From: Symbiodinium natans
Lineage: Eukaryota; Sar; Dinophyceae; Suessiales; Symbiodiniaceae
Length of the DNA stretch: 64,000 nt
Reading direction: 5' to 3'
Assembly (NCBI GenBank): GCA_905221605.1
Contig: CAJNDS010002528.1
Coordinates: 249,001 to 313,000 of the forward strand
Positions 55,501-64,000 of the stretch are shown here, piece by piece. Both the position numbers and the translations under genes were made by a program. The notes beneath the pieces are model-generated. The model was not told where the DNA came from. It did no database searches and saw only the letters and a list, made by a program, of their open reading frames with translations. Positions within the stretch are counted from its first letter, which is position 1; each line of letters opens with the position of its first letter.

Positions 55501-55592
55501 GGCTTTGCCCGTTCAGGGACCCACTCACTTCGCCGGACTCCAAGATTCGCAGCAAGAACCCCCAAAGGGTCACTCGCAGCTCTCATGTTTCC
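52561..55592. other. unresolved; poly-C/poly-A junction and ATT microsatellite
   Basis: A poly-C to poly-A junction at 53929-53962 and a TTATTA microsatellite at about 54130-54205. Weak + candidates: 53280-53330 (LIARPRGLKAELAQHMPG) and 54520-54705. A 220-codon minus frame (55586 down to 54924) lacks domain or convincing composition. Confidence 0.35.
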
Positions 55593-55646
55593 ATGAGTCG
55601 CAGATGCCTGCTCTCCTTACTTGCTCTCCTTCTCGGACTCACGCAG
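55593..55646 (+). CDS. possible signal-peptide first exon
   Basis: ATG 55593 encodes MSRRCLLSLLALLLGLTQ, a typical signal peptide, ending at a possible donor CAG/GTGGCA. Nothing downstream continues it; repeats begin 280 bp later. Confidence 0.33.
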
Positions 55647-55844
55647 GTGGCAACATGATGGAGCATCCTCAGGCATCTCCAAGCAACGACTTAGATGGTT
55701 TTAGCGGCGCCTAGCACGGCTGAGTGAAAGCACAAAGATAAAATTAAGTATAAGTGTAGACGACCAAATGCATCATTAAAGAATGCATCTATATGTCTAG
55801 AATTCTATTTGTACTGACCTGTATGAAGTATGCATTTTCGTATT

Positions 55845-55850
55845 TGTATC

Positions 55851-55883
<33 letters not shown>

Positions 55884-55885
55884 GT
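55845..55885. repeat. (CA)n(TA)n microsatellite
   Basis: Dinucleotide run just before the AT-rich foldback array. Confidence 0.95.
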
Positions 55886-55925
55886 AAGAGGAACCTCTAT
55901 GTACTATTTGTCATGGCGCCTTTGT

Positions 55926-57393
55926 GTTAAAGTTTTAATAGTTTTAATAGTTTTGAACTTTCAAAAAAGCATCCTAAACTATTAAAACTTTAAAAAGAAG
56001 TTTTTTTTTTAATAGTTTTAATAGTTTGAACTTTTAAAAAGCCTCCTAAACTATTAAAACTAGTAAAACTATTAAAACTATTAAAAAGACCCCTTTTTAA
56101 TAGTTTTAATAGTTTTAATAGTTTTAAAAGTTCGGGAATCTCCAGGCCAGGCCTTTTCCTTTTTAAAGTTTTAATAGTTTTAATAGTTTCAACTTTTAAA
56201 AAGCCTCCCAAACTATTAAAACTATTAAACAGAAACGGCCTTGGCCAGGAGATTCCTGAACTTTTAAAACTATTAAATCTTTTAAAACTATTAAAACTAT
56301 GAAAATTATTAAAAAAGGCTTCTTTTTAATAGTTTTAATAGTTTTAATAGTTTTAATAGTTTTAATAGTTTTAATAGTTTTAATAGTTTTAATAGTTTTA
56401 ATAGTTTTAATAGTTTTAACTTTTAAAAAGCCTCCTAAACTATTAAAACTATTAAAAAGAAGCCTTTTAATAGTTTTAATAGTTTTAAAAGTTTTAAAAG
56501 TTCGGGAATCTCCAGGCCAGGCCTTTTCCTTTTAAAGTTTTAATAGTTTTAATAGTTTCAACTTTTAAAAAGCCTCCCAAACTATTAAAACTATTAAAAA
56601 GAAACGGCCTTGGCCAGGAGATTCCTGAACTTTTAAAACTATTAAAACTTTTAAAACTATTAAAACTATTAAAAAAGGCTTCTTTTTAATAGTTTTAACA
56701 GTTTGAACTTTTAAAAAGCCTCCTAAACTATTAAAACTATTAAAAAGAAGCCTTTTTAATTTTTTTTTTCATAGTTTTAATAGTTTTAATAGTTTTAAAA
56801 GTTTTAAAAGTTCGGGAATCTCAAGGCCAAGCCTTTTCCTTTTTAAAGTTTTTTTAGTTTTAATTGTTTCAACTTTTAAAAAGCCTCCCAAACTATTAAA
56901 ACTATTAAAAAGAAGCCTTTTGAATAGTTTTAATAGTTTTAATAGTTTTAATAGTTTTAATAGTTTTAATAGTTTTAATAGTTTTAATAGTTTTAATAGT
57001 TTTAATAGTTTTAATAGTTTTAAAAGTTTTAAAAGTTTTAAAAGTTTTAAAAGTTTTAAAAGTTTTAAAAGTTTTAAAAGTTTTAAAAGTTTTAAAAGTT
57101 TTAAAAGTTCGGGAATCTCCAGGCCAGGCCTTTTTCTTTTTTAAAGTTTTAATAGTTTTAATAGTTTTAATAGTTTCAACTTTTAAAAAGCCTCCCAAAA
57201 ATATTAAAACTATTAAAAAGAAGCCTTTTTAATAGTTTTAATAGTTTTAATAGTTTTAATAGTTTTAATAGTTTTAATAGTTTTAATAGTTTTAATAGTT
57301 TTAATAGTTTTAATAGTTTTAATAGTTTTAATAGTTTTAATCGTTTTAAAAGTTTTAAAAATTTTAAAAGTTCGGGAATCTCCTGGCCAGGGC
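55926..57393. repeat. AT-rich higher-order foldback array of (TTTTAATAG)n
   Basis: Runs of the 9-bp unit AGTTTTAAT and its complement ATTAAAACT alternate. They are punctuated by a GC-richer module GTTCGGGAATCTCC(A/T)GGCCAGG about five times and its inverse complement (GGCCAGGAGATTCCTGAAC) at about 56240 and 56610, and by GCCTCC(C/T)AAACTATTA. The 9-bp period keeps frames open for Asn-Ser-Phe or Ile-Lys-Thr repeats, but these are not genes. Confidence 0.93.
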
Positions 57394-57628
57394 CCCGGGC
57401 CTCTCTCCAATACTAAATCACGAGCCCGGGCTTCCCCCCAATACTAAATTACGAGCCCGGGCTTCTCCCCAATACTAAATTACGAGCCCGGGCTTCTCCC
57501 CAATACTAAATCACAAGCCCGGGCCTCTCCTCAATACTAAATTACGAGCCCGGGCCTGCCCCCAATACTACATCACGAGCCCGGGCCTCCCCTCAATACT
57601 AAATCACGAGCCTGGGCCCTCCCCGGGC
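57394..57628. repeat. 31-bp tandem repeat, about 8 copies
   Basis: CGAGCCCGGGC recurs at 57421, 57452, 57483, 57514 (CAAG), 57545, 57576 and 57607, always 31 bp apart, with CAATACTAAAT in each unit. No unique spacers, so not a CRISPR array. Confidence 0.95.
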
Positions 57629-57829
57629 CTCCCTTCCGATAGTAGATCATAGGCATCGTGCTCTTTGAATTACAATATTTTGACAAAATACCCAAAAAAT
57701 CGCTCGTTAGGTTATCTTTGGCGTCGTGCAGGTATGGACACGTCCTCACTCGCATTTTCGCAAGCGCCGAGCTTAGAGTGAAATCATTTTTATCTCAACC
57801 CGGCGTGCTGTTATCGGCCGCCGGGAAAG

Positions 57830-57975
57830 CAGGGTACTGTTATCGGTCCCTGAACACAGTGGTACTGTTATCGGTCCACTGTCTCTCCCCTTCCTTGTTT
57901 TATTGTTATCTCGCCATCTCTGATCAAAGACATTGTAGCAGACACGACACGGTGGTACTGTTATCGGTCCGCCGT
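57830..57975. repeat. GTACTGTTATCGGTCC, three copies
   Basis: The 16-bp core occurs at about 57835, 57862 and 57954, with degenerate surroundings, between the 31-bp array and the satellite. Confidence 0.8.
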
Positions 57976-58045
57976 GTCTGTCTCCTAGAAAGCAGCAGCA
58001 ACAGGAAAAGTCCATGCATTGTTTATAAATAGTATTTCCTTAGGC

Positions 58046-59256
58046 TGTCAACGTTGATTTTGGTGTTTGTTTTGCTGCTTTCTTGTTTTTTGAGTGATTT
58101 TATTCAGTGTTTCGTATGGTTTTGTGTAGCTAGCTTGCGCTCGGCACAGCAAATCCCTACAGCACACGTGTCAAAATTGATGTTGGTGTTTGTTTTGCTG
58201 CGTTCTTGTTTTTTGAGTGTTTTTAGTCAGTGTTTTGTATGGCTTTGAAAAGATTGTGATTTTGCACAGCTAGCTTTCGCTCGGCACGGCAAATCCCTAC
58301 AGCACGCATGTCGACATTGATTTTTGTGTTTGTTTTGCTGCGCTCTTGTTTTTTGATTGTGTTTAGTCAGTGTTTTGTATGGTTTTGAAAAGATTGTGAT
58401 TTTGCACAGCTAGCTTTCGCTCGGCACGGCAAATCCCTACAGCACGCGTGTCAAAATTGATTTTGGTGTTTGTTTTGCTGCGTTCTTTTTTTTGAGTGTT
58501 TTTTTAGTCAGTGTTTTGTATGGTTTTGAAAAGATTGTGATTTTTCACAGCTAGCTTTCGCTCGGCACGGCAAATCCCTACAGCACGCGTGTCAAAATTG
58601 ATTTTGGTGTTTGTTTTGCTGCGTTCTTGTTTTTTGAGTGTTTTTAGTCAGTGTTTTGTATGGTTTAAAAAGATTGCGATTTCGCACAGCTAGCTTGCGC
58701 TCGGCACGGCAAATCCCGACAGCTTTGCTGACAATAGCAGTCTCTAATCTTCAGTGAAGTTTAGTTTGGGGGTGTTCTTGTGGTTTGCTTGTTTTTGCCT
58801 CGGCTTTTGTATAGTTTTTTGTATATAGGACCATTTAATTGCCTTTTTTGTGAATTAAAGCACGGCAAATCCCTACAGCACACGTGTCAAAATTGATTTT
58901 GGTGTTTATTTTGCTGCTTTCTTGTTTTTTGAGTTTTTTTTACTTAGTGTTTGGTATGGTTTCAAAAAAATATATTTTTTGTACAGCTAGCTTGCGCTCG
59001 TTGAGGCAAATCCCTACACTACAGATGTCAAAATTGATTTTAGTGTGTCATTTGCTGCGTTCTTAATTATTAGAGTGTTTTTACAGAGTGTTTTGCATAG
59101 TCTCGAAAAAAAGGTTGTGATTTTTATACAGCTAGCTTGCGTTCGGTACAGCAAATCCCGACAGCACACGTGTTGGTGTTTGTTCTTTTTTTGTTTGCTG
59201 TTTTTTAGTCAATGTTTTGTATGGTTTATACAAACTTTTTGAACACCTAGCTTACG
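58046..59256. repeat. satellite of about 140-bp unit, about 9 copies
   Basis: The landmark AAATCCC recurs at 58151, 58291, 58431, 58572, 58711, 58867, 59008 and 59153. Each unit has an AGCTAGCTTGCGCTCGG-like block, an ACACGTGTCAAAATTGATTT block and a T/G-rich block (TTTGTTTTGCTGCGTTCTTG). The last copies are more diverged. Confidence 0.95.
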
Positions 59257-59578
59257 CTCGACATCGACAAGGTTTAGGCCTATGGGTTATCGAGAAATGC
59301 CACGACGCTCAGGCCAACCTGACATCGACTGTGGCGATATGATTGGCGAAAAAGGTTAGAGCTCTGAAGCGTGGGGATTTTGAGTGAACTGCAAGTAGCT
59401 GCTACGTGTGTTGCACATCGGCATGCATGAGCGAAGTTTAGCCACTGCGATGCTCAGTTCTGCTCAAGCATTCTTGCGCCGCGATCCTTTTGTTTTTGCT
59501 TGCACGCCGAAGGCCAGCTATTTTAGACTAAACAAGAAGCGTAAATGTTATCCAATTTGTGATCTGCTTTGAGGCGAC

Positions 59579-60881
59579 ATGGGCAGGAACAAAGGCAAAA
59601 ACAGCGGCAAGAAGAACAGCAACAAGAACGGCAACAAGAGCGAGAAGAAGAAGGATTCGCCGCACACAACGTGGAGGAAGAACGAACGAGCTATGGCCCC
59701 GCTCTCATTTTTGTCTTTCGCACGTTCGACCCTGCATGTTGATAGCTTGCGGTCAAGGAATTTCAACGGAGGATGCAAGAGAAGCAGCAGGCCATGCGCA
59801 CCTATATAGGTGCTACTACAAAGGGACCCACCCGAAACTAGGGTTTAGGGTTTAGAGATGAGGGAGTGCAGAGAGGAGGAAGTCGACCGCTAGCCCGAAA
59901 ACCAATACCCTAGATCCTAAACCCTAAACCCTAAGCTCAAAACCCTAAACAGTTGGCACCTCAACGAAACCCAGGCCCGACGCAACATCGAGTACGTGAG
60001 CAAGCCCCGAGTGGGCGGCGCCTGAGAGGGCCTGCAGGTTTCGGGTTTAGTGTTTAGTGTGGGTTCAGGGTTTAGGGTTTAGGGCTTGGGGTTTAAGTTT
60101 AGGGTTTAGCGTTTAGGGTCTAGGGTCTAGGGTGCAGGGTTTAGGGTTTAGGGTTTAGGGTATAGGAATAAGTATAGGGTTTAGGGTTAGAGTTTAGGGT
60201 CCAGCAGAGTCCCCCTTACAGAGTGCAGAATGATGGGAAGCGGCCTTCACCACCTCGCCCGAGGCATCTCTAAGAGAGCAGCCCACCAGACTGTGGCCTT
60301 AGCCATCTTCTTAGCCCTCTGCAGGGGTAAACCCTAAAACCTAAACCCTAAACCCTAAACCCTAGCCCTAAACCCTAAACCCTCTTGAAGAACTCCTCAC
60401 TCCGAAGGACCTCTCTGAGATACGTGGCCCCTGTTCCAAAAGTTTATTCTTCCCCATCTCCCAACTCTAAACCGTAAGCCCTAAAGCTTAAACCCTAAAC
60501 TTTAAACTAAGCCCTAAAACCTAAACCCTAACACCTAAACCCTAAACCCTAACCCTAAACCCTGAACCTTAAACCCTAAACCCTAAACCCTCACCCTGCG
60601 GATGCTATCCGAAATTCTGAGAAGTGACCGGCCACTTCCCTGGCCTTACCGAGTATGGGGCCATTGAAAAAGTCTCTTAGTCCTGCTGAGAGCTTGGGGA
60701 GCTGTAGGGTTTAGGGTTTAGGGTTTAGCGTTTAGGGTTTAGGGTTTTCGGGATGGTTCGCTCTCACAGTGGACCCAGCTCAGCACACATTAAGCGGCTA
60801 CTCTCAACAGCCTGTGATCTGATTCGTGAGAGTGTTGCCACCGAGTGGTGGGGTGGCTCTTCATCACCTTCAGAAGCCTAA
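59579..60881 (+). CDS. gene of short exons interleaved with telomere-like arrays; function unknown
   Basis: ATG 59579 opens a Lys/Asn/Ser-rich head (MGRNKGKNSGKKNSNKNGNK). Further protein-like segments follow on the same strand: about 59745-59812 (AVKEFQRRMQEKQQAMRTYI), 59952-60023 (WHLNETQARRNIEYVSKPRV), 60230-60320 (LHHLARGISKRAAHQTVALA), 60385-60450 (LEELLTPKDLSEIRG), 60600-60668 (LRMLSEILRSDRPLPWPYRV) and 60752-60881 (SAHIKRLLSTACDLIRESVA, stop TAA). Between almost every pair is a telomere-like array, of either polarity. The segments change phase, as expected for exons, and their GC-rich third positions contrast with the arrays. I do not recognise a family and could not fix every junction, so it might also be a decayed gene. 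The basic head suggests a nuclear or RNA-binding protein. Confidence 0.45.
59839..59854. repeat. telomere-like TTTAGGG, 2 units
   Basis: G-rich strand on +, within the 59579-60881 gene region. Confidence 0.85.
59907..59950. repeat. telomere-like CCCTAAA array, about 5 units
   Basis: C-rich strand on +, directly before the WHLNET exon-like segment. Confidence 0.9.
60042..60201. repeat. telomere-like TTTAGGG array, about 20 degenerate units
   Basis: G-rich strand on +, with TTTAGTG, TCTAGGG and TATAGGA variants. Confidence 0.92.
60326..60382. repeat. telomere-like CCCTAAA array, about 8 units
   Basis: C-rich strand on +, beginning right after a GGGGTAAAC possible donor. Confidence 0.92.
60463..60595. 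repeat. telomere-like CCCTAAA array, about 17 units with variants
   Basis: C-rich strand on +; includes CTTAAA, CCTAACA and CCGTAAG variants. Confidence 0.92.
60705..60748. repeat. telomere-like TTTAGGG array, about 6 units
   Basis: G-rich strand on +, before the last exon-like segment of this gene region. Confidence 0.92.
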
Positions 60882-61074
60882 ACCAAGATCTCTTGCGGGA
60901 TCACAGAAGCCTGCGAGGGTGATGGCTCGTCTCACATGTTTTTGAAGGGCGTCATCATGACGACGAAAAAACAAGCAGAAGTTGTAATAGAACGAATAGT
61001 GCTAGAAACATAGCATCAAATATAATTAGTAGAGCTCTCTATAGTAAAACAACAAAAGGAAGTCAAATGATACA

Positions 61075-61145
61075 TAAAGGTTCCTGCCACATATATATAT
61101 ATATATGGTACCCCCCCCCCCCCCCAAAGATCCACCTTTTTTTCC
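61075..61145. repeat. (AT)n-polyC-AAGATCCACC boundary element
   Basis: ATATAT, then GGTACC and a C run, then AAAGATCCACCTTTTTT. Same arrangement as 28.36 kb and, inverted, 63.82 kb. Confidence 0.8.
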
Positions 61146-61330
61146 CTTTTTCTCAAGGAGACAACACAATGAAACAACGCAGTCTGCTTCTCCGATTCAT
61201 CTGCTCCTCAACTTCATAAACTCACAATGAACTCACAAGAACTCACAAGTGCAACTGACAATGAACTCACACGTGCAACTCACAATGAACTCACAAGTGC
61301 TTCATAATAAATATGACTTCTGTGTTACAG

Positions 61331-62326
61331 CCGTTTCAATTGAAACGGCCGACGTTTCAATTGAAACGGCTTGTATCCAAGATCCAAGATCCAAGATTTT
61401 GAGGGGCTATTGGAAATGCGTCTTGGAATCCTATATCTTGGATCCCAGCCGTTTCAATTGAAACGGAAATGTTTCAATTGAAACGGCCGGGATCCAAGCT
61501 AGATTCCAAGATGCATCTCCAACAGTTCCTCAAAATCTTGGATCTTGGACCCCAGCCGTTTCAATGGAAACGGCCGACGTTTCAATTGAAACGGCCAGGA
61601 TCCAAGATCCAAGATTTTTGAGGGGCTATTGGAAATGCATCTTGGAATCCTATATCTTGGATCCCAGCCGTTTCAATTGAAACGGAAACGTTTCAATTGA
61701 AACGGCCGGGATCCAAGCTAGATTCCAAGATGCATTTCCAACAGCCCCTCAAAATCTTGGATCTTGGATCTTGGATCCCAGCCGTTTCAATTGAAACGGC
61801 CGACGTTTCAATTGAAACGGCCGGGATCCAAGCTAGATTCCAAGATGCATCTCCAACAGCCCCTCAAAATCTTGGATCTTGGATCCCAGCCGTTTCAATT
61901 GAAACGGCCGACGTTTCAATTGAAACGGCCGGGATCCAAGATCCAAGATCCAAGATTTTGAGGGGCTATTGGAAATGCATCTTGGAATCCTATATCTTGG
62001 ATCCCAGCCGTTTCAATTGAAACGGAAACGTTTCAATTGAAACGGCCGGGATCCAAGCTAGATTCCAAGATGCATTTCCAACAGCCCCTCAATTTCTTGG
62101 ATCTTGGATCCCAGCCGTTTCAATTGAAACGGCCGATGTTTCAATTGAAACGGCTGGGATCCAAGATCCAAGATCCAAGATTTTGAGGGGCTATTGGAAA
62201 TGCATCTTGGAATCCTATATCTTGGATCCCAGCCGTTTCGATTGAAACGGAAACGTTTCAATTGAAACGGCCGGGATCCAAGCCAGATTCCAAGATGCAT
62301 CTCCAACAGCCCCTCAAAATCTTGGG
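61331..62326. repeat. satellite of paired palindromes CCGTTTCAATTGAAACGG, about 9 pairs
   Basis: Each unit has two adjacent copies of the perfect 18-bp palindrome (or its 14-16-bp core), then a 70-bp arm. The arm alternates orientation: AAGATTTTGAGGGGCTATTG in one and its complement-like CAACAGCCCCTCAAAATCTT in the next. Unit about 110 bp, array about 1 kb. Frames through it are repeats, not genes. Confidence 0.95.
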
Positions 62327-62329
62327 TTA

Positions 62330-63200
62330 AGCAATTCAAATTCAACCCAAACCCTGAATTTAACTTTTAAACCCTACACGATTAAGGTTTAAAGGTTTAG
62401 GGTTGAATATTTAGGCATGTAAATATAGGTCGGCAATTAAACCTAAACCTTTAACCTTTGAACCCTATAGTTTAATGTTTAAAGGTTTAGAGTTTGAGAT
62501 CTAGACATATAAACCTAAGCCCCTAGAGTCCAAAACTTAGGATTTAAGGTTTAGGCATTTAAACCTTAACCCTAAACCCTCTAGGGTCTGAACCCTAAAA
62601 CCCCATAGGGTCCAAAAAAGCTCAAAGTTTTCAACCCTATAGGAGCTGAACGTATACATGCCCAGACCTTAGGTTTGTAAATCAGTAAGCCCTATAGGGT
62701 AAGGGTTTTTTGAGGGTTTATCTCTAAAACCCTCACGCGGTTAGCCCTTTCGGGTGTAAACCCTATAGGGTTTACAGGTTTCGGGTTCAAGATGTAGACA
62801 TTACCTATAGGAGCCTTATCACCCTGTGATTTAGGCATTTAAAGCGCTAACTTTAGGGCTTCAGGTTTAAGATTTAGGCATTTAAACCTTAACCCTAAAC
62901 TCTTTAGGGTCTGAACCCGGAGCTGAAGGTGTACATGCCCAGACCTTAGGTTTGTAAACCATTAAACCCTAGAAGGTGTATGGTACTTTGAGCCTCAAAG
63001 TACCATACACCTTCTAGGGTTTAATGGTTTACAAACCTAAGGTCTGGGACTTTGAGGGTTTATCTCTACAACCCTCACGGGGTTTGCCCGATAGCTTTTC
63101 AGCCCTATAGGAATTACAGGGTACTGGTTTATCAAGGTTTGGGCATTGCCTATAGGAGTAGGACCTTGAACCCTGAAGGGCTTAAGGCTTCAATCCCTAA
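62330..63200. repeat. degenerate telomere-like and CCCTATAGGG-rich repeats
   Basis: TTTAGGG and CCCTAAA variants mixed with CCCTATAGGGTT palindromes. A longer unit starting GAGCTGAA(C/G)GT, followed by CATGCCCAGACCTTAGGTTT, is present at about 62644 and 62921 and each copy is followed by GAGGGTTTATCTCTA. Confidence 0.8.
62938..63048. repeat. perfect inverted repeat, 55-bp arms, 1-bp spacer
   Basis: Left arm 62938-62992 (starts CCCAGACCTTAGG, ends GGTACTTTGAG) and right arm 62994-63048 are exact reverse complements, separated by a single C. Confidence 0.97.
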
Positions 63201-63555
63201 ACTTAAATCCCATAAGGTTATTCCTATGTTTGCAGGGCTTGCCTCCTGTGAAAATACAAAGAGAAAGTAGAACAAGTACCCACATGGCCTCATGATGTAT
63301 GTATATAGGGTATATGTATTGTGTATCAAACACAGGCAATGGAGAAGGCGTAGGGTGATACGAAAAAAACATCTGCTGTAAGTTCCCGGAACGCGAGAAT
63401 ACTGTGAGCAGATATCTTTTCGCCATTCCCTGAGATCTTCCAACAGGCTGCTAGTAATTGCTCGCAAGTATCTAGCTGTTCATTCTCACAAGCCCATAAG
63501 GTCTTATATGATACTCGTCCAAAGCAACTGCGTATCACATCCTGACTACAAAAGT

Positions 63556-63800
63556 ATTGTTGTTCAGGATGTTTCAGGCTTGTGTACGTCTCGTAAACAG
63601 AAATGATATAGCATGCTATGGGAACTGTGCTACGGGAACTGTGCTGCTATATCTGAATTTAGGCTTGTGAGTTGAAGGGGCGCGCAAGCCAGCAGGTTTT
63701 GTGTAGATACTTTTCTGATACATTTTTGTTTTTCAGGTTGTTTCAGGTGCTTGTGCGTCTCGTAAGCAGAAACGATATAACATGCTACGGGAGCTGTGTT
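63556..63800. repeat. direct repeat of about 75 bp, two copies
   Basis: TTCAGG(A/T)TGTTTCAGG, then CGTCTCGTAA(A/G)CAGAAA and GATATA(G/A)CATGCTA, occurs at about 63565-63640 and 63732-63800. Confidence 0.8.
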
Positions 63801-63814
63801 GTCTATTGCAAGTC

Positions 63815-63870
63815 TCTAAAACGGTGGATCTTTGAGGGGGGGGTAGCATATATATATATATATGTCTGTA
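63815..63870. repeat. GGTGGATCTTTGAGGGGGGG-(AT)n boundary element, inverted copy
   Basis: Reverse-complement arrangement of the element at 61.1 kb: GGTGGATCTTTG, G run, GTAGC, (AT)n. Confidence 0.8.
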
Positions 63871-64000
63871 TGTATACAACAAAGAATCTGCTTTGTTTGT
63901 TCACAAAGAATGATGCTATACTAGTGCTTTACTACACTATGCTGCACTATGCAGCACTGTAGGCATCCTATACGCCATACTAAATTCTATACTAGATACT

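Noticed and set aside
54924..55586. 220-codon minus strand ORF
   Set aside because: Same reasons; GC-rich antisense frames of this size are common here.
56299..57410. Ile/Val/Leu, Asn-Ser-Phe and Ile-Lys-Thr repeat ORFs
   Set aside because: By-products of the 9-bp AT-rich repeat, whose period is a multiple of three.
57394..57628. CRISPR-like array
   Set aside because: The 31-bp units follow each other directly with no unique spacers, in a eukaryotic context.
61249..62345. ORFs through the palindrome-pair satellite
   Set aside because: Same peptide read on both strands from self-complementary repeats; no independent coding evidence.

Overview
This window looks like nuclear DNA of a dinoflagellate, most likely a Symbiodiniaceae-type (Suessiales) genome. 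Four things point there. (1) Every gene I can recognise lies on the + strand, as in the long unidirectional gene blocks of dinoflagellates. (2) I could place 21 introns by restoring conserved protein sequence. Their donors are mostly GC (12), then GT (8) and one GA, and 20 of 21 have acceptor AG followed by exon G, which is a known dinoflagellate peculiarity. (3) Arabidopsis-type telomere-like repeats, (TTTAGGG)n or (CCCTAAA)n, occur at about 30 interstitial places. (4) The protein families fit: a single-domain voltage-gated channel with EF hands, a dinoflagellate-type CCCH zinc finger, and a Cys-spaced secretory family.

Layout. 0-7 kb: 3' end of a YdcF/DUF218 gene, a split RING-H2-like gene and an intact intronless C2-domain membrane protein. 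7-13 kb: exon-like fragments, a Ser/Thr protein kinase in at least 11 small exons, coiled-coil exons and a C-terminal PDZ domain, one of whose exons sits between two opposed telomere-like arrays. 14-19.2 kb: a tandem pair of ion-channel paralogues, the first intronless and the second with three introns (GC, GA and GT donors). 21-25.6 kb: exon-like fragments and a gene with six evenly spaced Cys modules. 26-41 kb: gene-poor, with microsatellites, foldback repeats, a CCCH zinc-finger ORF and a two-exon fragment whose intron is a telomere-like array bounded by an 11-bp direct repeat. 41-43 kb: a Gdt1/TMEM165 (UPF0016) transporter. 45.8-47.7 kb: coiled-coil exons. 48-56 kb: sparse exon-like pieces. 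55.9-64 kb: repeat-rich DNA with an AT-rich foldback array, a 31-bp array, a ~140-bp satellite, a chain of short exons separated by telomere-like arrays, a palindrome-pair satellite and a 111-bp perfect hairpin.

The most interesting theme is that telomere-like repeats are not marking a chromosome end. They recur inside introns and at the edges of exon-like segments. At one locus (30.57-30.65 kb) the array lies between copies of an 11-bp direct repeat, and removing the array plus one copy restores the reading frame. This is what an intron-generating insertion would look like. The intron-poor/intron-rich channel pair next door offers a comparison for intron gain.

The genes do not form an obvious pathway. 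Several are signalling or membrane proteins (kinase, C2, PDZ, channels, ion transporter), but co-location in dinoflagellates rarely implies shared function. All exon models are inferred from protein conservation and splice-site logic; no transcript or database comparison was possible.
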